Source: Oxalobacteraceae bacterium UBA5157
GTDB taxonomy: Bacteria; Pseudomonadota; Gammaproteobacteria; Burkholderiales; Burkholderiaceae_D
Direction of reading: 5' to 3'
DNA: 13,168 nt
NCBI GenBank assembly: GCA_002415335.1
Contig: DHXL01000110.1
Coordinates: forward strand, 364 to 13,531
Of this stretch, positions 7,129 through 13,168 are shown in pieces. The stretch's first letter is position 1, and the number at the start of each line of letters is the position of its first letter. Made by a program: the position numbers and the translations under genes. A model generated the notes under the pieces. The model searched no databases and was not told the DNA's origin. It saw only the letters and a program-made list of their open reading frames with translations.

Positions 7129-8085
7129 TTAAACCGGAACCGACTTCATCAGTTGCAGTACCAGGTCGCGACTGGCCAGCGCAGTGCCGCCGGCGGATTT
7201 CAGCGGCCGCAGGCGATGCGCGACGACCGGTACCAGTACCGCCTGCACATCTTCCGGGATCACGTGGTTGCGGCCCTCCAGCGCGGCCCAGGCGCGGGCC
7301 GCCCGCAACAGCGCAATGGCGGCGCGCGGGCTCATGCCTTCGGCGAACAAGCCGTTCTGGCGTGACGCCTGGCACAGCGCCTGTACGTAGTCGATCAGTG
7401 AATTCGAGGCATGCACTTGTTTCAGCGCTTCCTGCGCCGCCATCAATTCGGCCGGTTGCATCGCCATCTGCATCGACTTGAGCAGGGTGCGCCGGTCCTC
7501 GCCCATCAGTAACGCGCGCTCGGCCGCCGCATCGGGATAGCCGAGCGAGAGACACATCAGGAAGCGATCGAGTTGCGATTCGGGAAGCTGGAAAGTGCCG
7601 ATCTGATGGGTCGGATTTTGGGTCGCGATGACGAAGAAAGGTTCGGGCAATTCGCGCGTCACGCCGTCCGCGCTCACCTGGCGCTCTTCCATCGCTTCCA
7701 GCAGCGCCGACTGGGTTTTCGGTGTGGCACGGTTGATTTCGTCGGCCAGCAGCACCTGGGTGAAGATCGGCCCCGGATGGAATGCGAAGCCATTCTTTTC
7801 GCGGTCGAAAATCGAGATCCCGACCACGTCGGCCGGCAGCAAGTCACTGGTAAACTGGACGCGATTGAATTTCAATCCGAGCGAGACGGCCAATGCGTGC
7901 GCCAGCGTGGTCTTGCCAACTCCGGGCACATCCTCGATGAGCAGGTGGCCGCCGGCCAACAGGCATACCAGCGACTGGCGAATTTGCTGCTCTTTGCCGA
8001 CAACAATCCGATTGACCTGGCGCGCTACGGCATGGACTTTGGCGAACATTAAATTTTCCGTAACGGGAGGGAGAACAAAGGCCAT
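7129..8085 (-). CDS. moxR: MoxR-family AAA+ ATPase
   Basis: A cytoplasmic ATPase of the MoxR/RavA class, chaperone-like proteins thought to help assemble or activate membrane and VWA-domain partners. In 318 residues it shows Walker A EDVPGVGKTT (51-60, Lys58), Walker B VLLADEINRA (111-120), sensor 1 ATQNP (154-158), LDRF (172-175) and the C-terminal helical lid with SPRAAIALLRAARAWA. The ATG at 8085 lacks a ribosome site. An in-frame ATG at 8049 (MFAKVHAVARQVNRIVVGK) has GGAA about 7 bases upstream and may be the true start, giving 306 residues. It is the first gene of the moxR > DUF58 > tgpA > mltB operon; the promoter should lie in 8086-8187, shared with the divergent deacetylase gene, but no clear -35/-10 pair was found. 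Confidence 0.93.
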   Translation of the reverse strand: MAFVLPPVTENLMFAKVHAVARQVNRIVVGKEQQIRQSLVCLLAGGHLLIEDVPGVGKTTLAHALAVSLGLKFNRVQFTSDLLPADVVGISIFDREKNGFAFHPGPIFTQVLLADEINRATPKTQSALLEAMEERQVSADGVTRELPEPFFVIATQNPTHQIGTFQLPESQLDRFLMCLSLGYPDAAAERALLMGEDRRTLLKSMQMAMQPAELMAAQEALKQVHASNSLIDYVQALCQASRQNGLFAEGMSPRAAIALLRAARAWAALEGRNHVIPEDVQAVLVPVVAHRLRPLKSAGGTALASRDLVLQLMKSVPV

Positions 8086-8187
8086 ACTGGTTAAACTATG
8101 ATGATTCTATTCGAGAATGCCGAAAATTAGGAATTGCGGGAAGAGTTAAGCGTAGCGGTACTCTGTCCCCAACCGATCAAAATTCGA

Positions 8188-9138
8188 ATGACGACCGCTT
8201 TTTACACCCACTCCGATTGCAAGCGCCACGAAATGGGCGCATGGCATCCCGAGTCGCCGGCCCGGCTGGAAGCGATCGAGGATCAACTGATCGCCAGCGG
8301 TATCGATCGGCTGCTCGACTATCGCGACGCGCCGGCGGCTGATCTGACGCAGATCGCACGCATCCATAGCGAACAGGCGATCTCACTGGTGCGCGATCAT
8401 GTGCCGCCGCTTGCCGAACAGCACTCCGGCTACTATCCGCTCGACGGGGACACCTCGCTCAATGCCTACAGCTGGCGCGCCGCCTTGCGCGCCGCCGGAG
8501 CGGCGGTGGCGGCGACCGACGCGGTGATGGGAGGCGAGCTGGACAATGCATTTTGTTCGATTCGCCCGCCGGGTCACCATGCGCGGCCGACGGAGCCGAT
8601 GGGATTTTGCCTGTTCAATAACGTCGCGATCGCAGCGCGCCACGCGTTGACTGTGCACGGCCTGCAACGGGTCGCGATCGTCGACTTCGATGTGCATCAT
8701 GGCAACGGGACCGAAGAAGCCTTTGCCAACGAGCCGCGGGTGCTGATGGTGAGCTTTTTTCAGCACCCGTTTTATCCGTACAGCGGCGCCGGCAGCGCCT
8801 GGCACTCGTGCCAAAACACCGTCAATGTGCCGGTACCGGCTTATACCGACGGCGAGGCCGTGCGCAAGCTGGTCACGGAAAAATGGCTGCCGGCGCTGCA
8901 CGCGCACCGGCCGCAGATGATCTTTATTTCGGCCGGTTTCGACGCCCATCGCGAGGACGAGATCGGGCAAATGAATCTGGTCGAAGCCGACTATGCGTGG
9001 ATTACGCGACAAGTGATGGCGATCGCCGGCCAGTACGCGCAGGGTCGCATCGTCAGCTGTCTCGAAGGCGGCTACAACCTGTCGGCGCTGGGGCGCAGCG
9101 TGGTAGCGCACCTGAAAGTGCTGGCTGGGCTGGAATGA
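8188..9138 (+). CDS. Histone deacetylase-like zinc deacetylase
   Basis: A 316-residue member of the arginase/deacetylase fold family (HDAC, acetoin-utilisation and acetylpolyamine hydrolase relatives), predicted to remove acetyl groups from lysine or polyamine substrates in the cytoplasm. Visible catalytic elements are the HH pair His130-His131 (RPPGHHARP), zinc ligands Asp168 and His170 (VDFDVHHGNGT), Asp252 (SAGFDAHRED) and the EGGY tyrosine at 296. The domain is complete, and the active site looks intact. The ATG at 8188 is chosen because homologues begin at TAFYTHSDCKRHEMG; the frame stays open back to a TTG at 8134. It is divergent from moxR (102-base gap) and 61 bases ahead of rbgA on the same strand. 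The substrate cannot be told from sequence. Confidence 0.92.
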   Translation: MTTAFYTHSDCKRHEMGAWHPESPARLEAIEDQLIASGIDRLLDYRDAPAADLTQIARIHSEQAISLVRDHVPPLAEQHSGYYPLDGDTSLNAYSWRAALRAAGAAVAATDAVMGGELDNAFCSIRPPGHHARPTEPMGFCLFNNVAIAARHALTVHGLQRVAIVDFDVHHGNGTEEAFANEPRVLMVSFFQHPFYPYSGAGSAWHSCQNTVNVPVPAYTDGEAVRKLVTEKWLPALHAHRPQMIFISAGFDAHREDEIGQMNLVEADYAWITRQVMAIAGQYAQGRIVSCLEGGYNLSALGRSVVAHLKVLAGLE

Positions 9139-9199
9139 TCGCCGGCCGCGGTGACGCAGCGGGTAAAATAGCGGCTTGATTCCGCAAAGTAAGTGTCGC

Positions 9200-10111
9200 A
9201 TGTCCATACAATGGTTCCCCGGTCACATGAACGCCGCCCGCAAGAAGGCGGCGGAAACCATGGAAAAGACCGATATGATTATCGAGGTGCTGGATGCGCG
9301 CCTGCCGCAAGCCAGCTGCAACCCGATGATCACGCAGTTGCGCGAGCATCGCCAGCGCCCCTGCCTGAAAATCCTCAACAAGAGCGACTTGGCCGACCCG
9401 GCTGCCACACAAGCCTGGATCGACCAATATCAGCGCCAAAAGGACGTGCACGCCGTCGCCCTGTCCAGCAAGAAGCCGGCCGACGTCGCCAAGATCCCCG
9501 CCCTGTGCCTCAAGATCGTACCGAATCGCGGTACCGCGCTAAAGCCGCTCAGGATCATGATCATGGGCATCCCCAACGTCGGCAAGTCGACGCTGATGAA
9601 CGCATTGCTCAAGAAGCGCGTGGCCAAGGTCGGCGATGAACCGGCCGTGACCAAGATGCAGCAACGCCTTTACCTTGGCAACAATATCGTGCTGACCGAT
9701 ACGCCGGGCATGATGTGGCCGAAGATCGCCCACCCGAGCGACGGCTTGATGCTGGCCGCCAGCCATGCGATCGGCAGCAACGCGCTGATCGAGGAAGAAG
9801 TCGCGACGTTCCTTGCAGATATGCTGCTGGCGCGTTATCCGCAGTTAGTCAGCGCACGCTACGGCCTGGCGACCGCCGGCATCGATGGCGTCGCAGTGAT
9901 CGAAGGCGTGGCCGAAAGACGCGGCTATCGCCTGCGCGGCGGCGGCGTCGATCTGGAAAAGGCGGCGCACACGCTGCTCCAGGACTATCGCACCGGCGTG
10001 CTGGGCCGGATCAGTCTCGAGACGCCCGACAGCCGTGCCGCGTTGCTGGCGAGTTGTATGCCCGAAGCGACCGAAGGCGAGCCGCAGGAAGCGCTGGACG
10101 ACCGCAGCTGA
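9200..10111 (+). CDS. rbgA: Ribosome biogenesis GTPase RbgA/YlqF
   Basis: A 303-residue circularly permuted GTPase that in Bacillus promotes late 50S subunit assembly. It opens with the family signature SIQWFPGHMNAARK. The G motifs come in permuted order: G4 NKSD (60-63), then G1 GIPNVGKST (123-131) and G3 DTPG (167-170), with a C-terminal helical domain that binds rRNA in studied homologues. The start at 9200 is fixed by that opening; a TTG at 9176 is in frame but lies outside the conserved region. AAGTAAG about 8 bases upstream is a weak ribosome site. It may be co-transcribed with the deacetylase gene and is convergent with the GFA gene. All GTPase motifs are intact. Confidence 0.93.
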   Translation: MSIQWFPGHMNAARKKAAETMEKTDMIIEVLDARLPQASCNPMITQLREHRQRPCLKILNKSDLADPAATQAWIDQYQRQKDVHAVALSSKKPADVAKIPALCLKIVPNRGTALKPLRIMIMGIPNVGKSTLMNALLKKRVAKVGDEPAVTKMQQRLYLGNNIVLTDTPGMMWPKIAHPSDGLMLAASHAIGSNALIEEEVATFLADMLLARYPQLVSARYGLATAGIDGVAVIEGVAERRGYRLRGGGVDLEKAAHTLLQDYRTGVLGRISLETPDSRAALLASCMPEATEGEPQEALDDRS

Positions 10112-10117
10112 GCCGGA

Positions 10118-10133
10118 GGGCACAAAGGTGCCC
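10118..10133. terminator. Small hairpin between convergent rbgA and GFA genes
   Basis: GGGCAC (10118-10123) and GTGCCC (10128-10133) form a perfect 6-bp stem with an AAAG loop. It lies in the 33-base gap between the rbgA stop and the GFA stop, a good place for a bidirectional transcript end. No T-run follows on either strand, so terminator activity is uncertain. Confidence 0.4.
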
Positions 10134-10144
10134 AAGCGGCCATT

Positions 10145-10651
10145 TCAATCGGCGCCAGGACCCGGCACCGCCGCGCGCAACGCGCGCCGGCGTGCCAGAC
10201 TGGTTTCAGGCCAATAGTCTTTGAGATCGTAAAATTCCTCGACGGCGGGCGTCACCGTCGGCAGCACGACCCATGGCTGCTTGCTTGAAGTGAAAATATG
10301 GATGTCGGGCGGCAAACGATCCGGCTCGTCCAGCGTGCCGACCCGGACAAAGCGCACCGCATCACCGGCAGCGGCGTAGTTGCTCCAAAGTGCAATGTGA
10401 CAGCTCGGACAGCGCGCGATCTTCTGGCCTTTGCCGCTCTTCGACGGCGTGTGGACGATTTCGGGCGCCCCGACAAGGACGCAAACGCGATCGGCTTCGA
10501 TCACCGCGTTCAATGCGAACGCGGTGCCGGTTTCCCGCTGACACCAGCGACAATGGCAGCAATGCACGATCAGCGGTTTGCTCGTCATGCGATAACGCAC
10601 CGCGCCGCAGGTGCAGCCGCCTTCCAATGAGAAATCTCTCTCTTCAGCCAT
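10145..10651 (-). CDS. GFA family (CENP-V/GFA-like) zinc protein
   Basis: A 168-residue protein of the glutathione-dependent formaldehyde-activating enzyme (Gfa)/CENP-V fold. Zinc-binding cysteines are clear: CTC at 13-15 (GGCTCGAVRY), the cluster CCHCRWC at 31-37 and CPSC at 81-84. The family is named for Paracoccus Gfa, but most members are not tested and that activity is doubtful, so it is better called GFA-family than an enzyme of formaldehyde detoxification. The ATG at 10651 is chosen because GGAGG lies 9 bases upstream. An ATG at 10660 directly abuts that GGAGG, and the frame opens further to 10720. It lies 81 bases after the histidine kinase stop on the same strand, so read-through is possible, with no clear functional link. 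Confidence 0.87.
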   Translation of the reverse strand: MAEERDFSLEGGCTCGAVRYRMTSKPLIVHCCHCRWCQRETGTAFALNAVIEADRVCVLVGAPEIVHTPSKSGKGQKIARCPSCHIALWSNYAAAGDAVRFVRVGTLDEPDRLPPDIHIFTSSKQPWVVLPTVTPAVEEFYDLKDYWPETSLARRRALRAAVPGPGAD

Positions 10652-10732
10652 TTCGGACATCCTCCGGATGATTGGAAAATTCTGGGCGCGGCTCCAGTTA
10701 GGCGCTTTGCCGCCACGCAAGGCTGCCGCGCA

Positions 10733-12121
10733 TTACTGCATATACATCTCCGGTTTCCTCGCACGCTGAAATTGAATCGTGAATTCAGTGTAGAGATGTT
10801 CTTCGGACCTGCAGGTGATCTTGGCGCCCCAATAGCCCAGGGTTGCTTTACAAAAGGCGAGTCCTATGCCGGTTCCATCCGCTGCCGGATAAGAATAAAA
10901 GCGCGTGAAAATGTGCGGTAGCTGGCTGCGCGGGATGCCGCAACCGGTGTCGCGAACAATCAGGCAGCCCCCACCGGGGGTGTCTTTCACCGTGATAGCC
11001 AGCGCCCCCTTGTTGGCCCGCATGATCGCGCGAAGGCCGTTCTTGACCAGATTGATGAGCACCATGCGGCACAGGTCCTCGTTGGCGGCCAAGCTGTACG
11101 GCGATCGGATATCGACGCTGACCAGGGCGCGCTGCCCTGCATTTTCGAACGGAAAGTGCGCTACCGTTTGCCGCACTACCTCTCCCATGTCGAATACCTG
11201 GATGTCATAAGCCTTGCCTTCCGGCCTGGTGGAATTCGCCAACAACAACTCGATGATGCTGTTCATGTACCGTACCTCGAACTGAATTCGTTCCAGTGCC
11301 GGCTCGATCATCTTGAGGCGGCCTGGCGGAATTTGCTCGTCAGGTTCCAGTTCGTTCGTGTACTTTCTGTAAACGCGAACCAGGATCGGCAGATAGCGGC
11401 TAAGGCCGCGCGCGCTGGCGGTCACGCTCAGCAGCGGGGTGCGCATCTCATGGGAGACGGTTCCTAGCACGGAGGCCATGCTACCGAGTTTTTCCTCCTC
11501 GACGAAGCGGCGACTGACCTTGCTCACCGATATCAGCAAAATCGCAAACAGGATGATCGGGACGTTGACCATGATGTCCTGACTCGGCCACCCAGCGTGG
11601 TCGACCTGGAGAACGTATGCCAAGTAGGCAAGCGCAGTCCCCACGATGAACGAGTTGGTCGCTACTTTTCCCTGAAAGAACTGGAACAGCGCGACTATTG
11701 CGATGAGCAGGGACTGGGACCAGACGAGCGAGCCGGAATTCATCAGGAACATGTAGGTGAAAAAAAACGGTTCCATGAAAGTCAGTGCGACAAAGAAGTA
11801 GGCATCGAACCAGGGCTTTCGATTCCAACGCCGGGCCAACACGAACGGCACCGCCAGCAGCATCCCGAGCAGGCGCAGCCACAGATTCTCATAGGCTTGC
11901 GGGTACAAGTACTGCCAAACCCAATAATAGAGAGGAAAACCGACGATCGCGATCCAACCGATCATGATTAGTCGAGTGGCATCTGCATTCTTGGAGCCTT
12001 CGGTATTGAGCTTTCTCAGGTATGACTGAAACCATTCATGAAGCGATGCTCTGACACCCGTTTTTCCGAATGGGCGCAAGAGCGGATTAGCCGGGCCTGG
12101 CTTCGCAAACTTGTCTTCCAT
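10733..12121 (-). CDS. cqsS: CqsS/LqsS/JqsS-like membrane sensor histidine kinase
   Basis: A 462-residue kinase. A hydrophilic N-terminal leader of about 50 residues precedes six hydrophobic segments (roughly 50-72, 80-97, 106-127, 133-149, 153-171, 183-200), a multi-pass sensor with almost no periplasmic loop, as in CqsS-type receptors for alpha-hydroxyketone signals. Then come the dimerisation/phosphoacceptor helix with His224 (TVSHEMRTPLLS), N box NLVKNGLRAI (357-366), G1 DTGCGIP (391-397), F box IFTRFYSY and G2 GTGIGLAF (416-423). All kinase motifs are intact. The chain ends about 40 residues after G2, so there is no receiver domain, unlike Vibrio CqsS but like separate-regulator systems such as Lqs. 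It is divergent from the signal synthase gene across 151 bases, the main reason for the receptor call. The kinase class is certain; the ligand is inferred. Confidence 0.85.
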   Translation of the reverse strand: MEDKFAKPGPANPLLRPFGKTGVRASLHEWFQSYLRKLNTEGSKNADATRLIMIGWIAIVGFPLYYWVWQYLYPQAYENLWLRLLGMLLAVPFVLARRWNRKPWFDAYFFVALTFMEPFFFTYMFLMNSGSLVWSQSLLIAIVALFQFFQGKVATNSFIVGTALAYLAYVLQVDHAGWPSQDIMVNVPIILFAILLISVSKVSRRFVEEEKLGSMASVLGTVSHEMRTPLLSVTASARGLSRYLPILVRVYRKYTNELEPDEQIPPGRLKMIEPALERIQFEVRYMNSIIELLLANSTRPEGKAYDIQVFDMGEVVRQTVAHFPFENAGQRALVSVDIRSPYSLAANEDLCRMVLINLVKNGLRAIMRANKGALAITVKDTPGGGCLIVRDTGCGIPRSQLPHIFTRFYSYPAADGTGIGLAFCKATLGYWGAKITCRSEEHLYTEFTIQFQRARKPEMYMQ

Positions 12122-12272
12122 ATCGTTTAGTCCAGTTGAATGAGGTAAACCATGCCGCCTATGATAAAGGCATTTGGAAACTTCCCATTGGATTTGAAGC
12201 CAAGCACAGAGCGCATGCTATGTTTGCATTTGCCGTTCATGGTTAAAACAATCAAATTTGAGGGAGTAAGTA
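12122..12272. promoter_or_regulatory. Divergent promoter region of the quorum-sensing pair
   Basis: The 151 bases between the kinase and synthase starts are clearly less GC-rich than the flanking genes and must hold both promoters. No convincing -35/-10 pair was found: TTGAAG followed 19 bases later by TATGTT is a weak candidate for the synthase. A short imperfect dyad, ATGCC...GGCAT, surrounds CCTATGATAAA near 12152-12174. Functional elements are inferred from position only. Confidence 0.4.
12260..12266 (+). promoter_or_regulatory. Shine-Dalgarno site of the signal synthase gene
   Basis: GAGGGAG lies 6 bases before the ATG at 12273 and is the best ribosome site on the plus strand here. It decides the start of the truncated synthase gene. 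Confidence 0.7.
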
Positions 12273-13168
12273 ATGACTACCATAGAGTCGCGCATCTCGA
12301 ATAGCAACAAGTCCCAGGGTCAACTGGCACTGCCGGTGTTTGTCGAACGAAGAATCGATACCTGGTTTGACCGTCTTGAGAATTTTTGGGGTGGCGATCA
12401 CCTGTTGCACGGGCGTGCGCCCGATCCGAACGCGATTCACCTGTCCAGCAACGACTACTTATGCCTTTCCGGAACGCCGGAACTGGTTGACATGCAAGCC
12501 GCCCAGCTCAAAGGCACCAAGGATTTGCTGATGTCGGCCACCTTCCTGCATGGAGACAGTCCTTACAGTCGGGTGGAACGCAAGCTTGCAGAATTTTTGC
12601 GCGCCGAAGACGGCATCATCAGCCAATCCGGCTGGGCGGCAAATGTGGGCTTGATGCAAACGCTGGCCGCGCCGGGCGTCCCGGTGTATCTCGACATGAT
12701 GGCGCACACGTCTTTATGGCGAGGCGTCAATGCAGCCAATGCCATGCCGATCCCTTTCCGGCATAACGACGTCGAACACCTGGAACGGCAACTCGACCTG
12801 CATGGTCCCGGGATCGTCGCGGTAGATTCGGTCTACAGCACGAACGGAAGCATGTGCCCCCTGACCGACATTCTCGATCTGACGGAAAGGAAGGGCAGCG
12901 TGATCGTCGTGGACGAGTCGCATTCGCTTGGTACCCATGGGCCGGGCGGCGCTGGCGTGGTGGTGGCGCTCGACCTTCAGGATAGGGTCCATTTTCGGAC
13001 CGCATCGCTGGCCAAGGCTTTTGCGGGGCGGGCCGGGTTCATCACCTGCTCGAGCAAGTACAAAAGCTATTTTATGCTAGAGTCCTTGCCGGCCATTTTC
13101 AGCTCTGCGCTATTAAACCACGAGCTGGCCTGGTTCGATGCCGCGGTCGACTTTATCGCCGCGGCCGA
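12273..13168 (+). CDS. cqsA: CqsA/LqsA/JqsA-like alpha-hydroxyketone autoinducer synthase (3' end beyond window)
   Basis: A fold-type I PLP enzyme of the alpha-oxoamine synthase family that, in CqsA/LqsA, condenses an acyl-CoA with an amino-acid-derived substrate to make the signal (CAI-1, LAI-1). 298 codons are present and the frame is open at the right edge; family members are about 390-400 residues, so roughly a quarter is missing. Visible: SSNDYLCLSGTPEL (58-71), the aromatic-stacking region SGWAANVGLM (119-128), AHTSLWRG (144-151), PLP-ring Asp213 and His216 in VVDESHSLGTHGPGG, and the Schiff-base Lys248 in TASLAKAFAGRAG. That lysine context is the CqsA type and differs from the TLGKA(L/F)G of BioF and Kbl. 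The divergent kinase neighbour supports a signalling role. Chain length and substrate cannot be told from sequence. Confidence 0.87.
   Translation, partial: MTTIESRISNSNKSQGQLALPVFVERRIDTWFDRLENFWGGDHLLHGRAPDPNAIHLSSNDYLCLSGTPELVDMQAAQLKGTKDLLMSATFLHGDSPYSRVERKLAEFLRAEDGIISQSGWAANVGLMQTLAAPGVPVYLDMMAHTSLWRGVNAANAMPIPFRHNDVEHLERQLDLHGPGIVAVDSVYSTNGSMCPLTDILDLTERKGSVIVVDESHSLGTHGPGGAGVVVALDLQDRVHFRTASLAKAFAGRAGFITCSSKYKSYFMLESLPAIFSSALLNHELAWFDAAVDFIAAA

Noticed and set aside
6218..7132. Plus-strand open frame (304 codons) opposite the DUF58 gene
   Set aside because: Low-complexity Arg/Gln/His translation, antisense to a conserved gene.
7103..7555. Extension of the DUF58 frame upstream to 7555
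   Set aside because: It lies wholly inside moxR in another frame and its Arg/Gly/Ala-rich translation has no family features; it is open only because of high GC content.
8383..9207. Minus-strand open frame (274 codons) opposite the deacetylase
   Set aside because: No recognisable motif, and the opposite strand encodes an intact conserved enzyme.
10652..10732. Hairpin GCGCGGC...GCCGCGC downstream of the kinase as a terminator
   Set aside because: The arms are about 30 bases apart and no proper T-run follows; probably chance in GC-rich DNA.
12273..13168. Synthase as BioF (biotin) or Kbl (threonine catabolism)
   Set aside because: The lysine context ASLAKAFAGRAG is CqsA-like, no bio or tdh genes are adjacent, and a CqsS-like kinase is divergent.

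Overview
The window is GC-rich DNA from a proteobacterium. The gene families and the gene set suggest a betaproteobacterium of the Burkholderiales, possibly Oxalobacteraceae-like (Janthinobacterium, Massilia, Herbaspirillum relatives). That placement is an inference from gene content and not a search result. Most of the window is chromosomal housekeeping DNA with tightly packed operons. No rRNA, tRNA, CRISPR array or intact mobile element was seen.

Layout, left to right. Positions 2-88 (+) may hold the last codons of a gene entering from the left; it converges on sdaA, with a GC-rich hairpin between them. Next is a minus-strand pair: a NIPSNAP-family protein (1517-1828) followed after 4 bases by sdaA, an iron-sulfur L-serine dehydratase (148-1512). 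A TetR-family regulator (1974-2666, +) is transcribed away from this pair, and a perfect 10+10 bp palindrome in the shared intergenic region is the obvious candidate operator. An intergenic stretch (2667-2919) carries tandem 22-23 bp imperfect repeats that look like a leftover insertion-sequence end. Then comes a four-gene minus-strand operon, transcribed moxR (AAA+ ATPase) > DUF58 protein > tgpA (membrane transglutaminase) > mltB (lytic transglycosylase). The last two junctions are ATGA stop/start overlaps, so the four products probably act together at the cell envelope.

On the plus strand follow a histone-deacetylase-like zinc deacetylase (8188-9138) and an RbgA/YlqF circularly permuted ribosome-assembly GTPase (9200-10111). 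A GFA/CENP-V-like zinc protein (10145-10651, -) converges on rbgA across a small hairpin.

The right end is the most interesting part. A six-pass membrane histidine kinase (10733-12121, -) is divergent from a pyridoxal-phosphate alpha-oxoamine synthase (12273 to the window end, +) that looks like CqsA/LqsA/JqsA, the synthase of alpha-hydroxyketone quorum-sensing signals. Together they look like the signal-producing and signal-sensing halves of a Cqs/Lqs/Jqs-type quorum-sensing system. The kinase has no receiver domain, so a separate response regulator is expected beyond the right edge. The synthase is cut by the window end after 298 codons.
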